This document shows, piece after piece, positions 1 through 9,023 of a stretch of 64,000 bases of DNA; the stretch's first letter is position 1; each line of letters starts with the position of its first letter. The stretch covers positions 2,108,001-2,172,000 of the forward strand of contig NZ_JAUTAY010000001.1 of NCBI RefSeq assembly GCF_030818795.1. The letters are read 5' to 3'. The position numbers and the translations under genes were made by a program. Source of the DNA: Microbacterium sp. SORGH_AS_0862 (GTDB lineage Bacteria; Actinomycetota; Actinomycetes; Actinomycetales; Microbacteriaceae). Below the pieces are notes generated by a model, which did not search any database, was not told the DNA's origin, and saw only the letters and a list, made by a program, of their open reading frames with translations.

Positions 1-1330
1 CGATCGTCGGGGCGGGTTGATCCTGCAGCGCGTCCATGCCGGCGGCGACCACGGCCTCGCCGCTGGAGACCGCCGGAGCCGAGACCACAGCGACGGCCGC
101 GCCGGCGACGAGCAGGAGGCCGGCCGCCGCCGCACCGACGGCCCGCGCTCGAGGGCGCGAGCCCGACGCGAGCGCCCGTCGGAGATCGCCGACGACCGGA
201 CGCACTCCGCGTCGGCGCACCGGGATCTCGAGAAACCGGTATGACAGTGCGGACAGGATCACTGTCGCGACCAGCGCAGCTGCGCCGATGGTCGGCGGGA
301 AGGGGCGGTCGACGCTCGTGCCCTGCCAGGCAGCGACCATCAGCACCAGCACCGGCCAATGCCAGAGGTACAGGCCGTACGAGCGTTCGCCGATCCACCG
401 CAGAGGCGTCGTATCCAGCGCGCGCCCCAGCAGCGACCTCGGCCAGGCCCCCGCCACGATCACGATCGCGGAGAGTGCGCTCGCTGCGACGAGTGCGCCC
501 GGGAAGGTCGCGGTGCTCTGGCTCTGACCGACCGTCGCGAGCAGGACGAGGCCCGCAAGAGCGGAGGTGCCGAGCGCGGATACGCCTCCTCGTACGACGC
601 GGCGCCGCATCCAGTCGTGCTCGACGCGCGCGGCCGCGCGCCACGTGACCGCGACGGCGACTCCGATAAGGAGGCCGAACGCGTGGCTGTCGGTGCCGAA
701 GTAGGCGCGCGTGACGCGTGCTCCCAGGGTGAGCGGGTCGGCGGAACCGGAAGCGACGATCGCCGCCATCCACACCGCGGATGCGGCCGCCGCAAAGAGC
801 ACCGCGCCGACGCGCATCCAGGCGCGCGGCAGCAGGAGGAGCGCGAGCAGGAGCGGCGGCCACACGAGGTAGAACTGCTCCTCGACGGCGAGGGACCAGA
901 GGTTGCGGAACAGTTCGCCGCCCCCGGAACCGAAGTAGTCGGCGCCGTCGGCGACGGCCGTCCAGTTGTATCCGAACACGAGCGCGCCCGCGAGCTGTCG
1001 CCCGAGCCCGGCCAGCACGTCGCCGCCGACCAGCCATGCCGCGCTCGCGCACACCGTCAGGACGAGCAGGAGGGCCGGCAGCAGCCGTCGGGCCCGCCGG
1101 CGCCAGAAGGCGCCGAGCGCGACGCGGCCGGTCTCATCATGCTCGCGGAGCAGCAGCGAGGTGATGAGGAATCCGCTGATCACGAAGAAGACGTCGACGC
1201 CGATGAAGCCGCCCCGCATCCACCAGCCGGGAAAAAGGTGGTACACCACGACGAGCGTCACAGCGACGGCACGCAGGCCGTCGAGACCGGCGTAGCGGGC
1301 GCGCGGGTCAAGAGGGGTGTCAGCGATCAT
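1..1330 (-). CDS. OafA/YrhL-type membrane acyltransferase (acyltransferase 3 family), 3' end beyond the window
   Basis: The reverse strand is open from the ATG at 1330 to the window edge (about 443 codons). The N-terminus reads RYAGLDGLRAVAV with a VVYHLFP segment, then GGFIGVDVFFVISGF, FWRRRARRLLPAL and WSLAVEEQFYLVWP. These are the hallmark blocks of acyltransferase 3 enzymes, including the conserved His in YHLFP. Repeated hydrophobic segments follow, with LRWIGERSYGLYLWHWP near residue 340 and the closing RFLEIPVRRR. A further TM segment near residues 405-425 then leads outward, so a periplasmic SGNH-type domain may continue off the edge. Family members O-acylate cell-surface polysaccharides or peptidoglycan. 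A TAGAAT box (complement of 1360-1365) could be the promoter, though no ribosome site is evident. Divergent from truA. Confidence 0.88.
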   Translation of the reverse strand, partial: MIADTPLDPRARYAGLDGLRAVAVTLVVVYHLFPGWWMRGGFIGVDVFFVISGFLITSLLLREHDETGRVALGAFWRRRARRLLPALLLVLTVCASAAWLVGGDVLAGLGRQLAGALVFGYNWTAVADGADYFGSGGGELFRNLWSLAVEEQFYLVWPPLLLALLLLPRAWMRVGAVLFAAAASAVWMAAIVASGSADPLTLGARVTRAYFGTDSHAFGLLIGVAVAVTWRAAARVEHDWMRRRVVRGGVSALGTSALAGLVLLATVGQSQSTATFPGALVAASALSAIVIVAGAWPRSLLGRALDTTPLRWIGERSYGLYLWHWPVLVLMVAAWQGTSVDRPFPPTIGAAALVATVILSALSYRFLEIPVRRRGVRPVVGDLRRALASGSRPRARAVGAAAAGLLLVAGAAVAVVSAPAVSSGEAVVAAGMDALQDQPAPTI

Positions 1331-1401
1331 GGGGGAGGATCCGGAGGGGAGGCCCGGCCATTCTACGATCCGTGCATGGGCGACTCCGCCGAGTGCCCGC
1401 G

Positions 1402-1407
1402 TAGGCT
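1402..1407 (+). promoter_or_regulatory. -10 box TAGGCT, leaderless promoter of truA
   Basis: TAGGCT lies six bases before the GTG at 1414, the spacing expected when transcription starts at the first base of the start codon. No Shine-Dalgarno sequence is present. This supports the GTG start. Inferred from sequence only. Confidence 0.55.
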
Positions 1408-1413
1408 TGTGCG

Positions 1414-2253
1414 GTGCGGATCCGACTCGACATCGCCTATGACGGCACGCACTTCCGCGGCTGGGCCCGGCAGCCGGGCCTGCGCACCGTTCAGGGCACG
1501 CTCGAGGAGGCCCTCGCGCGGATCGTCGCCGGCACACCGCAGCTGACGGTCGCCGGCCGCACGGATGCGGGCGTGCACGCGAGCGGCCAGGTCGCCCACC
1601 TCGACCTCGATGACGCGCAGCAGGCGAGGCTGGCGGCCTCGCGCCGGTCGGAGTCCGACCCCGTCGCGGCCCTGGCGCGACGGGTCCGGGGCGTCCTGAG
1701 CTCCTACTCGGACGTGACCGTGCACCGAACGACGCTCGCTCCCGACGGCTTCGATGCGCGATTCTCGGCGGTCTGGCGCCGGTACGCCTACCGGATCGCC
1801 GACGATGTCACCGGCTACGATCCGCTGCGACGGGAGTTCACCACGACCGTTCGCGCCGCGCTGGATGTCGCCGCGATGGACGAGGCCGCGCGGTCGCTGC
1901 GGGGGCTGCACGACTTCGCCGCCTACTGCAAGCCGCGCGATGAGGCGACGACCATCCGCACGCTCCTCGAGTTCGATTGGCGTCGCGACGACGAGGGAGC
2001 CATCGTGGCGAACGTGAAGGCCGACGCGTTCTGCCACTCGATGGTGCGCGCGCTCGTGGGAGCCTGTGTCGCCGTCGGCCAGGGACGCCTCGCGGTCGAG
2101 GATGTCGTGCGCCTGCGCGAGCAGGCGACGCGGACGAGTGAGTTCGCGGTCCTCGCTGCGCGCGGCCTGGTCCTGACAGAGGTGGGCTATCCGGAGCCGG
2201 AGCTCATGGCGGCGCGCGCCGAGCAGACGCGCGCGCGTCGCGATCAGGAATGA
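1414..2253 (+). CDS. truA: tRNA pseudouridine(38-40) synthase TruA
   Basis: A 279-residue protein, normal length for TruA, which converts uridines 38-40 of the tRNA anticodon stem-loop to pseudouridine in the cytoplasm. The N-terminal motif IAYDGTHFRGWARQ and the catalytic segment AGRTDAGVHASGQ are intact; the nucleophilic aspartate is D51. WRRYAYRI and FCHSMVRALVG are further family blocks. The GTG start at 1414 is preferred because a TAGGCT box sits six bases upstream and no better in-frame start exists before the MRIRLDIAYDG block. In many actinobacteria truA follows the ribosomal L17 gene; here it stands alone beside an envelope acyltransferase. Confidence 0.95.
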   Translation: MRIRLDIAYDGTHFRGWARQPGLRTVQGTLEEALARIVAGTPQLTVAGRTDAGVHASGQVAHLDLDDAQQARLAASRRSESDPVAALARRVRGVLSSYSDVTVHRTTLAPDGFDARFSAVWRRYAYRIADDVTGYDPLRREFTTTVRAALDVAAMDEAARSLRGLHDFAAYCKPRDEATTIRTLLEFDWRRDDEGAIVANVKADAFCHSMVRALVGACVAVGQGRLAVEDVVRLREQATRTSEFAVLAARGLVLTEVGYPEPELMAARAEQTRARRDQE

Positions 2254-2317
2254 ATTCGCTGGGCGTTGTGCAACCGGCATCTGGCGTTCATGGAACGGGC
2301 ATAGTGTGGATGGCCTG

Positions 2318-3013
2318 ATGAAGGTCATCTCCTACAACCTGCGCAAACACCGTGCTGCGGGCGAGATCGCGGATCTGGCCGAGCAGCACGGCGTCGATGT
2401 GCTCTGTCTCCAGGAGGCGGACACCACCGACATCCCCGAGGTCAGCGGTGGCCTGCGCCTGGCGGACGCCACGAGTCGCAACCGGTTGGGCCTGGCGGTC
2501 TACTACCGCGAGAGCAGCTTCCGGTTGCAGGAGGTGCGTGCGCTCTCGCTCAAGAAGTCGCTGCACGACCGGGTGCTCAAGCCCGCGGAGGAGCGCATGC
2601 TGGGCGTGCGCCTGCACGACATCGATGCGGGACGCGAGATCATCGTCGCGTCCTTCCACGCCGCGCCCCTCACCGCGCTCAATTCGCTGCGTCGCCATCA
2701 GATCCGCACGGCATTGGCTGAGCTGCAGGACCTCGGACCGCAGCTTCCCGCGCTGATGGTCGGCGACTACAACTACCCCGTCTTCAAGGAACGTCTCGGC
2801 GAACGGGTGAGGGACCAGGGGTACGAACTCACGCTCAGCGACACCCGAACGTATACGCGCTATCGCTTCTTCCGCGGTCACTACGACTTCGCGACCTCCA
2901 CGGGATTCGACATCGAGCACATCCGGACACTGCCGCAGGGACTCAGCGACCACCTGCCGATCCTCGTGACGGCCACGCTCGCGTCGTCGCGTTCGCGCGT
3001 CGAGGTGAGCTGA
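2318..3013 (+). CDS. Endonuclease/exonuclease/phosphatase-fold hydrolase
   Basis: A 231-residue protein of the metal-dependent EEP (DNase I-like) fold. Visible motifs are ISYNLRKH near residue 4, CLQEAD with the metal-binding Glu at about residue 33, SFHAAP in the middle, GDYNYP (the Asn/Asp pair), and the terminal SDHLPI with the catalytic Asp-His. It is short for the family and has no signal peptide, so it is probably cytoplasmic. Its substrate (nucleic acid, phosphoinositide-like lipid or other phosphodiester) cannot be read from sequence. The ATG at 2318 is preferred over an in-frame GTG at 2306 because a TAGTGT -10-like box overlaps that GTG. Confidence 0.8.
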   Translation: MKVISYNLRKHRAAGEIADLAEQHGVDVLCLQEADTTDIPEVSGGLRLADATSRNRLGLAVYYRESSFRLQEVRALSLKKSLHDRVLKPAEERMLGVRLHDIDAGREIIVASFHAAPLTALNSLRRHQIRTALAELQDLGPQLPALMVGDYNYPVFKERLGERVRDQGYELTLSDTRTYTRYRFFRGHYDFATSTGFDIEHIRTLPQGLSDHLPILVTATLASSRSRVEVS

Positions 3014-3019
3014 GGCCGC

Positions 3020-4783
3020 TCAGCCGCAGGAGGCGACGAGGTCGGAGTCCGTGCCGGGTAGCACCGGTGTGACCTGGGCGCTCAGCTCGGGAGTCCAGGG
3101 GGTGCGGACGCGGATGCTGGCGCTCGCCGTCTCGCCCGGAGCGAGCAGCGAGGACCACACGAGGACCGGGCGTCCCTGGTCGGTGCCGGACTGGAAGCCA
3201 CCGCCGTTCGAGTTCTCGGAGGAGAGCACCGAGGCGCCCTCGGGAAGGTACAGATACCCCGTTGTGCGCGTCAGTCCGGCCGCTGTGCCGAAGCTGCCAC
3301 CTCCGGTGATCGAGGAGGGGAATCCCGCGACATCGGCGGGCGCGTCGTTGGTGAGCGAGACGTCGAGCACGGCTTCTGACGATCCGCCCGCGGTGGTGCA
3401 CCACTGCACGCCGGTGCCGACTTTCATGTAGTAGTCCAGTTTGGAGCCGGTGGCGTCGTTGAGGTACACGCCGAAGCTCGTCCGCTGGCTGTCGGTCACC
3501 GGCAGCAGGCCCTGCAGGCTCGTACCGTCGAGGATCGCCTGCTCCTGGGGCGCGTTGCTCCAGATGAGCAGTCGCTCCTCTTCGCCTGCCTTCGCCAGGG
3601 CCGACACGAGAGCGGAAGGGGCCACGTCTCCCGCGGCCAGTTTGGTGAAGACGGATGCGGCGGCCGCCTGGAAGAACGCGTCCTGGGTCGCGGGGTCGTA
3701 CCGCAGGTAGACCTCGTTCAGCAGCAGCGGGATCGCGTTCTCGCTCGTGAGCTCGTCGCCCGTGGGCAGCGCCACCGGCCCGGTCGCCGCCAGCATGTAC
3801 GACAGGGTGACCGGGTCGAGGGAGATCACCCCGTCCACCTTGAGGCCGTACTCCCGCTCCCACATCGCCTGCGCGATCTGCGCCGCCAGGGGGAAGGAGG
3901 GGACCTGGGTCGCGTTCTGCATGTAGCGCGCGGGCCGGGTCTCCATGAACGCCGTGAGCTCGGGGCCGATGTCGAGCGCGGGGTCACGCAGCTTGCCGAT
4001 GTCGCCGGAGGCGGATGCCTGGGCCGCGAGAGAGATCTGGCCGTTCTCCGTGTGCACGAGCGCCATCGCGCCGACGATGCCGCCGAGCGAACGCCACTCC
4101 GCGTTGTTCTGGAAGATGACGAGATAGTTGCGCGGACCGTCGGCGCCGAGCACGGACGGCATCAGCGCCGTCGCGCGGCTGACCGCATCCGATCCCGTCT
4201 CGACGGACGCGAGCAGCCCGGACACGTCCTCGACGGCCTTCGCGAGCGGGGGGAGCAGGGCGGTTCGATCGATCTCGTCGATGGCGTCGGAAGCGAGCGT
4301 CACCTGCGCGGTGGTGCTCTGGGCGGCGTCGTGCATCTCGCCGAAACCGCTCACGTCGATGCGTCCGTCGACGGGCTTCAACGCGCCGGCGGAGAAGTCC
4401 GCCGCGACGCGCACGAGGGGCGTCAGCGCCTTGCCCGCCACGTCGTCGACGGCTGCGGTGACCGTGGCGACGGCCGAGAGCTGGTCGCCGACCCACGGCA
4501 GGACCTCGGCCGCCTGCCACACGGGATCGGAGGTCAGGGACCGCGCCGCAGCGGTGTCTGCGGCGATGTCTGCCAATCGTGCGGTCGCCGCGTCCGTGTC
4601 GTCGAGGTTGCGGGTGACCTCCCCGGCCGTACGCTGCGCCGCGGTCAGGTGGCCGTATGCGAGGTATCCGCGCACCCCCAGCCAGGCTGCTGCGGCCACG
4701 AGCACGACGAGGAGCGCGAGCAGTGCCCAGACGAGAATGCGTCCGGCGGTTCTGGCGGGAGCCGGCAGCAGGGGATTGGTCAC
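3020..4783 (-). CDS. DUF4012 domain membrane-anchored protein
   Basis: A 587-residue protein with one N-terminal TM segment (residues about 15-38) and a large extracytoplasmic region. The block NYLVIFQNNAEWRSLGGIVG is characteristic of DUF4012. The family has no established biochemical function. In actinobacteria it is often encoded near polysaccharide biosynthesis genes, which fits the acyltransferase, GT2 synthase and glucanase nearby. The start is GTG with an AAGGTGAAGG ribosome site. It converges on the EEP hydrolase with six bases between stop codons and diverges from the first lipoprotein gene across a 66-bp spacer. Confidence 0.8.
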   Translation of the reverse strand: MTNPLLPAPARTAGRILVWALLALLVVLVAAAAWLGVRGYLAYGHLTAAQRTAGEVTRNLDDTDAATARLADIAADTAAARSLTSDPVWQAAEVLPWVGDQLSAVATVTAAVDDVAGKALTPLVRVAADFSAGALKPVDGRIDVSGFGEMHDAAQSTTAQVTLASDAIDEIDRTALLPPLAKAVEDVSGLLASVETGSDAVSRATALMPSVLGADGPRNYLVIFQNNAEWRSLGGIVGAMALVHTENGQISLAAQASASGDIGKLRDPALDIGPELTAFMETRPARYMQNATQVPSFPLAAQIAQAMWEREYGLKVDGVISLDPVTLSYMLAATGPVALPTGDELTSENAIPLLLNEVYLRYDPATQDAFFQAAAASVFTKLAAGDVAPSALVSALAKAGEEERLLIWSNAPQEQAILDGTSLQGLLPVTDSQRTSFGVYLNDATGSKLDYYMKVGTGVQWCTTAGGSSEAVLDVSLTNDAPADVAGFPSSITGGGSFGTAAGLTRTTGYLYLPEGASVLSSENSNGGGFQSGTDQGRPVLVWSSLLAPGETASASIRVRTPWTPELSAQVTPVLPGTDSDLVASCG

Positions 4784-4849
4784 GCCTTCACCTTAAGCGG
4801 TCATGCCGCGCCGCTAGAGTGGGAAGTCCACCTCACCCCGGGAGTCGCC

Positions 4850-5467
4850 ATGCGCCGCAGACATCGGAGACCCGTCGCGGTCGTCGCTCCGCTGCTCGCC
4901 GTGGCGCTGCTGACCGGATGCGGCCCGGCACCGTGGAACACCGGTGCGCAGACGCCGAGCCCGACATCGCCGTCGCGTTCGAGCACTCCGGTTCCGACGC
5001 CGGTGACCAACGACCTGTCCAGCGGCTCGACTCAGCGCGTCGTGCCCGCCGGCGCGGTCAGCGCGACGATCAACTACTGGTCGACCCTGTCGATGGATCG
5101 CTGGACGGCCACGGCCCTGAAGCCCGTGAGCATCTCGATGGTGACCACCGTCACCCCCAACGACGGACAGAAGGTCTTCCTCCAGAAGGCGACCATGGTC
5201 GCCGTCCCCGGCAACGCCTCGCGCTCCTTCGACCCGCTCGCTCCGCAGACCGACCAGTCGTCGGTGAGCCCCGGCTACTTGGTCCTCGACCCCTACAGCT
5301 ATTCGCAGACCTTCAACATCGGTGACGTGCCGGCGGAGGCGACGTTCGTGCAGGTGCAGTTCACCTACGACTTCCTCGTGCAGACCACGCCCACGTCGGC
5401 CGAGTACGCCAAGCAGACGGCCAGCGACACCTTGACGATCGCCATTGCGGGAGCCACGCAGGACTGA
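4850..5467 (+). CDS. Putative lipoprotein, unknown function (paralogue 1)
   Basis: A 205-residue secreted protein. A basic N-terminus and hydrophobic stretch end in a lipobox-like LLTGCGP, so Cys at about residue 24 is the probable lipidated residue. A Ser/Thr/Pro-rich linker follows (about residues 30-55), then a beta-rich domain with SATINYWSTLSMDRW. The ATG at 4850 follows GGGAG at a suitable distance, and a TAGAGT box at 4815-4820 could be its promoter. The next gene encodes a protein of similar architecture. No known domain was recognised; a surface-exposed structural or polysaccharide-associated role is only inferred from context. Confidence 0.7.
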   Translation: MRRRHRRPVAVVAPLLAVALLTGCGPAPWNTGAQTPSPTSPSRSSTPVPTPVTNDLSSGSTQRVVPAGAVSATINYWSTLSMDRWTATALKPVSISMVTTVTPNDGQKVFLQKATMVAVPGNASRSFDPLAPQTDQSSVSPGYLVLDPYSYSQTFNIGDVPAEATFVQVQFTYDFLVQTTPTSAEYAKQTASDTLTIAIAGATQD

Positions 5468-5602
5468 CGCGGATCTCGTGCATGGTGCTCGGGGGCGGAT
5501 CGCGTATACTTTCGGCGCCGACCCTGGGGTTTTCTGGAAACGGATCGGCACCGACCCGAAATCCTGTGAGCCTCGAGAGGCCACGTCTCCGAGGAGCGCC
5601 CT

Positions 5603-6316
5603 GTGAGAATCCCCTTCGCCGACCGCCGTGTGCGTCGGCTCAGCGCGGGGGCAGCTCTCGCCCTCGCGAGCATCCTGGCCCTGACCGGTTGCTCGCAGAT
5701 CGTCGACGGCTTCAACTCCCTGCAGAGCAGCAACAACGCTGTGCAGCCGACGACCGTCGTGCCGTCGCCCGCGCCGTCGGCGAGCATGGCGTTCAATTCC
5801 CAGTTCACGTACGACGGCTCGGTCGAGCTGCGCAGCGATGTGGCGCAGGATCTCGAGCTCGTGCTCAACGTGTGGGCCGTCGACCCCAAGCGCACGCAGG
5901 AGTGGACCGCGAACAACGAGAAGGTCTTCGGCTTCGCGGTCAACGTCTACGACCACCGCGTCGATGAGAAGGCGGTACTGACGGACAAGCGTCGGGTGTA
6001 CATCTCGTCGGTGCAGATCAACTCCACCACGACGCAGACCTCCAACCAGATGCAGTCGCCCTACCAGTTCAGCGCCGACCCGCGCACGCTGGTTCCCAGC
6101 GACACCCTGCGCTCTGACCGGGGACTGCTGCTCAACAGCTTCCAGGGCGGACTCTACGTTCCCCAGCAGAGCATCCACCAGCTGCCCGCGGACACGTTCG
6201 GTCTCACTCTCGAGTTCGCCCTGACGATCTCCGTCGAAGGCACGGCGAACACGGACGCCTCGTTCCAGCAGCAGACGGTGTACCAGTACCTGCCGATCGC
6301 GATCTTCCCCGGCTGA
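5603..6316 (+). CDS. Putative lipoprotein, unknown function (paralogue 2)
   Basis: A 237-residue protein with a Sec/lipoprotein signal ending in LALTGCSQ (Cys at about residue 32), a short Ser/Pro linker, and a domain starting FNSQFTYDGSVELRSD that is rich in alternating beta-strand patterns. Start GTG at 5603 is preceded by GAGGAG (5591-5596). A TATACT box lies in the 135-bp gap before it (about 5507-5512). Its organisation matches the gene upstream: lipobox, short linker, and about 180 residues whose strands carry many Thr/Gln. Function unknown. It sits immediately before the GT2 synthase. Confidence 0.72.
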   Translation: MRIPFADRRVRRLSAGAALALASILALTGCSQIVDGFNSLQSSNNAVQPTTVVPSPAPSASMAFNSQFTYDGSVELRSDVAQDLELVLNVWAVDPKRTQEWTANNEKVFGFAVNVYDHRVDEKAVLTDKRRVYISSVQINSTTTQTSNQMQSPYQFSADPRTLVPSDTLRSDRGLLLNSFQGGLYVPQQSIHQLPADTFGLTLEFALTISVEGTANTDASFQQQTVYQYLPIAIFPG

Positions 6317-6336
6317 GCCGGCGACCTGCGGCGCTG

Positions 6337-6389
6337 ATCTTGCGCCAATCTTGCGCTGAGCTTCTCGCCGGACCCGCCATGATCTTGCG
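6337..6389 (+). promoter_or_regulatory. Direct repeats ATCTTGCG x3 upstream of the GT2 gene
   Basis: The octamer ATCTTGCG occurs at 6337-6344, 6348-6355 and 6382-6389. The first two are 11 bp apart, the spacing of tandem sites bound by OmpR-type winged-helix regulators. An OmpR-type regulator gene lies just beyond the GT2 gene. Regulatory role is inferred. Confidence 0.45.
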
Positions 6390-6476
6390 GTAGAGCGTGC
6401 ATTCTGGACTCATCGCACAAACAACGTGCTGATCTCCCGCCGCATCGCGGCCCATGAACGTCAGGAAGTGATCACT

Positions 6477-7961
6477 GTGTCGGACCCCCGCATGGCGTAT
6501 CAGCAGGTGCCTTCGCAGCAGCTCGAGCCGGTGTACCCGGTGATGACGCCCGGCGCCGACTTCGAGTCCCACTTCGAGCAGGACTTCATGTCGGTGCTCG
6601 AGAACTCGACCACGCACCGCTCCACGATCGGATGCGTCATCCCCGCCTACAACGAGGAGGAGTCGATCGCGGATGTGATCGAGGCGCTACTCGCCCAGAC
6701 GCGCGTTCCCGACGTCATCCACGTGGTCATCAACAACACGTCCGACAACACGGCGAAGATCGCTTCGGAGTACGCCGGTCCGCACGAGATCATGACGGAC
6801 CTCGGCGAACAGTTCACCGAGGTCTTCGTGCACGACATCGGCAAGAACCCCGACAAGAAGGTCGGCGCGCTCAACTACGGCTACTCGCTGGTCGAGGGAT
6901 GCGACTATCTGCTCGGCGTGGACGGCGACACGATCGCCGAACCGCGCGCCGTCGAGTACCTCGAGACCGAAGCGGTCAGCGACTCGCGCATCGGGGGCAT
7001 CTCCGCGATCTACACGATCGACGATCGACCCATCAAGGGTCTGACGGCCAAGTGGCTCATCGCCGGCCAGCGCACCCAGTTCGCCGCCTTCAACCTGCAG
7101 AACCTTCTCCGCGGCCGCAACATGGCGGTGCTCGGCGGTCAGTTCTCGATCTTCTCGACCAACGCTCTGCGCGACGCGATGAAGCAGAACCACCAGAACA
7201 CGCCCTGGGTCAAGGACAGCGAGGTCGAGGACTCCCTGCTCTCCCTGCAGATCAAGAGTGCCGGTTACCTCACCAAGATCAGCCCCTACGCCCGCGCAGC
7301 GGTGGGCGGTATGACCACACTGAAGGGGTACGACGCGCAGCAGGTCAAGTGGACCTTCGGCGCGATCGAGCTCATGTGGCCGGGACAGCGCGGCGACACG
7401 AAGGGGCAGCCGTTCCACCCCAACCTGCGCCTGCGCTGGTTCGAGAACTTCGGCATGCTCACCAACCTCTTCGTCCGCGTCGCCTTCCTGGTGCTGCTCG
7501 CGGGATCGCTGTCGATCAACGCCTTCGTCTTCTCGCCCCTGTGGCTGATCCCCGTGCTGACAGCCGTGCTCCTGAACCTGCGCATCGCGCGCACGATGAA
7601 GTACTGCAATCAGCGCGACATCCTCTTCGCCCTGCTGGTCTTCCCCGCGGAGATCTTCATGTGGATCCGTCTGAGCCACTTCCTCCGCTCGTGGACCCGC
7701 TTCCTCTCGCGCAAGAAGGTCGACAACTGGGCCATGCAGGCCAAGGCGGAACGCGGCGGTGCATCGATCGGTCACTGGACGCCTTTCATCCTGTTGGCCG
7801 CGGCGCTCGTCGCGATGGCGATCATCTGGAACATGCTCGGCCCGGTCGTGCAGTCCTCCATCCTCTGGATCGGCTGGCCCATCGTCGGCGTCGTGACGGT
7901 CCTGCAGACGCTGCTCATGTTCTCGAAGCTGCTGCGCCGGTACCAGGGCTACAAGGTCTGA
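6477..7961 (+). CDS. Processive family-2 glycosyltransferase, cellulose/chitin-synthase-like
   Basis: A 494-residue membrane glycosyltransferase. The GT-A domain carries IGCVIPAYNEEES near residue 51, INNTSDNT near 85, the DxD motif as VDGDT (D149/D151), an acidic pair in SEVEDS (E251/D252) as candidate catalytic base, and QQVKW at 288-292 in the position of the processive Q(Q/R)xRW motif, with Lys replacing Arg. Four to five TM segments follow from about residue 325. Such enzymes polymerise and export beta-linked glycans from nucleotide sugars. The GTG at 6477 has AGGAAGTG seven bases upstream and is preferred to the GTG at 6426. A downstream GH6 glucanase and two lipoproteins suggest a beta-glucan-type exopolysaccharide. 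Confidence 0.85.
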   Translation: MSDPRMAYQQVPSQQLEPVYPVMTPGADFESHFEQDFMSVLENSTTHRSTIGCVIPAYNEEESIADVIEALLAQTRVPDVIHVVINNTSDNTAKIASEYAGPHEIMTDLGEQFTEVFVHDIGKNPDKKVGALNYGYSLVEGCDYLLGVDGDTIAEPRAVEYLETEAVSDSRIGGISAIYTIDDRPIKGLTAKWLIAGQRTQFAAFNLQNLLRGRNMAVLGGQFSIFSTNALRDAMKQNHQNTPWVKDSEVEDSLLSLQIKSAGYLTKISPYARAAVGGMTTLKGYDAQQVKWTFGAIELMWPGQRGDTKGQPFHPNLRLRWFENFGMLTNLFVRVAFLVLLAGSLSINAFVFSPLWLIPVLTAVLLNLRIARTMKYCNQRDILFALLVFPAEIFMWIRLSHFLRSWTRFLSRKKVDNWAMQAKAERGGASIGHWTPFILLAAALVAMAIIWNMLGPVVQSSILWIGWPIVGVVTVLQTLLMFSKLLRRYQGYKV

Positions 7962-7974
7962 GGCGCACATCCGA

Positions 7975-8010
7975 ACGAAAGGGCCCACGGTCTCCCGTGG
8001 GCCCTTTCGT
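7975..8010. terminator. Bidirectional terminator hairpin
   Basis: A perfect 16-bp stem (arms 7975-7990 and 7995-8010) with a TCTC loop. The arms begin ACGAAAGGG and end CCCTTTCGT, giving A/T-containing flanks in both directions. It separates the convergent GT2 and response-regulator genes. Confidence 0.9.
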
Positions 8011-8024
8011 CGTCTCCCGAAGTA

Positions 8025-9023
8025 TCAGGGTGCGAGCAGCTCGGTCGTCAGCCGATAGCCGACCCCGCGCACGGTCTCGATGTAGCGCGGGTTGCTGGGA
8101 TTGTCGCCCAGCTTGCGGCGGAGATTCGTCATGTGGGCTTCGACGGCGCGCTTGTCGGCCTCGCCCACGTAGTAGGAGGTGACGTAGGACTCTCCGCGCA
8201 GTACGAGGGTCAGATCGGCCTTGCTGCGTACGCGGCGCTTCGACTCGAGAAGCGTGGCCAGCAGATCGAATTCGGTACGCGTCAACTCGACCTGCTGTCC
8301 GTTGATGAGCACGATGCGCGTCTCGGGGTTCAGCTGGAGGTCGCGATGGGTCACCCAGAAACCTCCGCCCGGGACGAGAGCGCCCTGGGCGTGAGGCGCC
8401 ACCTCGGCTCCCGCTGCCGGAGCGGGGATCGGCTGCGCAGGCACGGCGGGCGGCTGAGGCGCGTACGTCATCCGGTCGGCCGGCATGGCGGCCTCGGGAG
8501 GGTACGCCGTCTCCTCGACAGGGGCGGGCGCGATGGGTTGTCTGCCCTCGGGCTGCACGGGGATCGACTGCGTCTGCGGGCGCGCGCCGGGGAAGGACGG
8601 TCCGACGCTCTCTTGCCGCCGGGTCTGGCCGGCGGGCTCAGGCCGGGGGCGGCGAAGCAGTGCTTCGACGCGCGCGCGGAACTCCCGAGGCCGGAAGGGC
8701 TTGACGATGTACTCGTCGGCACCGGCGCCGAGTCCCAGAACGACGTCGGCCTCATCGGCGAGGCCGGTCAGCATGATGATGAAGGTGTTCGACTTCTCGC
8801 GGATGCGGCGGGCGGCCTCGAATCCGTCGATGCCGGGCATGTTGACATCGAGCGTCGTGATGAGCGGCTGGTAGGCGAGCACGGCCCGCACGCCGTCGAT
8901 GCCGTTTCCGACCGATACGGTGGAGAAGCCCGCCGCTTCGAGGACCTCGGCGAGGAGGTGGCGAACGTCGGGATCGTCTTCGACAATGACCGCGGTCTTC
9001 TGCCCGTCAGAAGCGTCGCTCAT
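8025..9023 (-). CDS. OmpR-family response regulator with long Pro-rich linker (orphan)
   Basis: A 332-residue two-domain regulator. The receiver domain has the acidic pocket VEDD (residues 14-17), phospho-acceptor D59 in LDVNMPG, the conserved Thr in MLTG and K107 in VKPF. A linker of about 90 residues, unusually long and rich in Pro, Ala and Gln, leads to a winged-helix DNA-binding domain with TRTEFDLLATLL and MTNLRRKLGDNP...YIETVRGVGYRL. The ATG at 9023 follows a GAGGATG-like site; longer open sequence upstream lacks family similarity. No sensor kinase is adjacent. Location between the GT2 synthase and the GH6 glucanase suggests control of extracellular polysaccharide. Confidence 0.9.
   Translation of the reverse strand: MSDASDGQKTAVIVEDDPDVRHLLAEVLEAAGFSTVSVGNGIDGVRAVLAYQPLITTLDVNMPGIDGFEAARRIREKSNTFIIMLTGLADEADVVLGLGAGADEYIVKPFRPREFRARVEALLRRPRPEPAGQTRRQESVGPSFPGARPQTQSIPVQPEGRQPIAPAPVEETAYPPEAAMPADRMTYAPQPPAVPAQPIPAPAAGAEVAPHAQGALVPGGGFWVTHRDLQLNPETRIVLINGQQVELTRTEFDLLATLLESKRRVRSKADLTLVLRGESYVTSYYVGEADKRAVEAHMTNLRRKLGDNPSNPRYIETVRGVGYRLTTELLAP

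Noticed and set aside
359..1546. A 395-codon + strand frame
   Set aside because: It lies opposite the acyltransferase gene and into truA; composition is charged low-complexity and no motif is seen.
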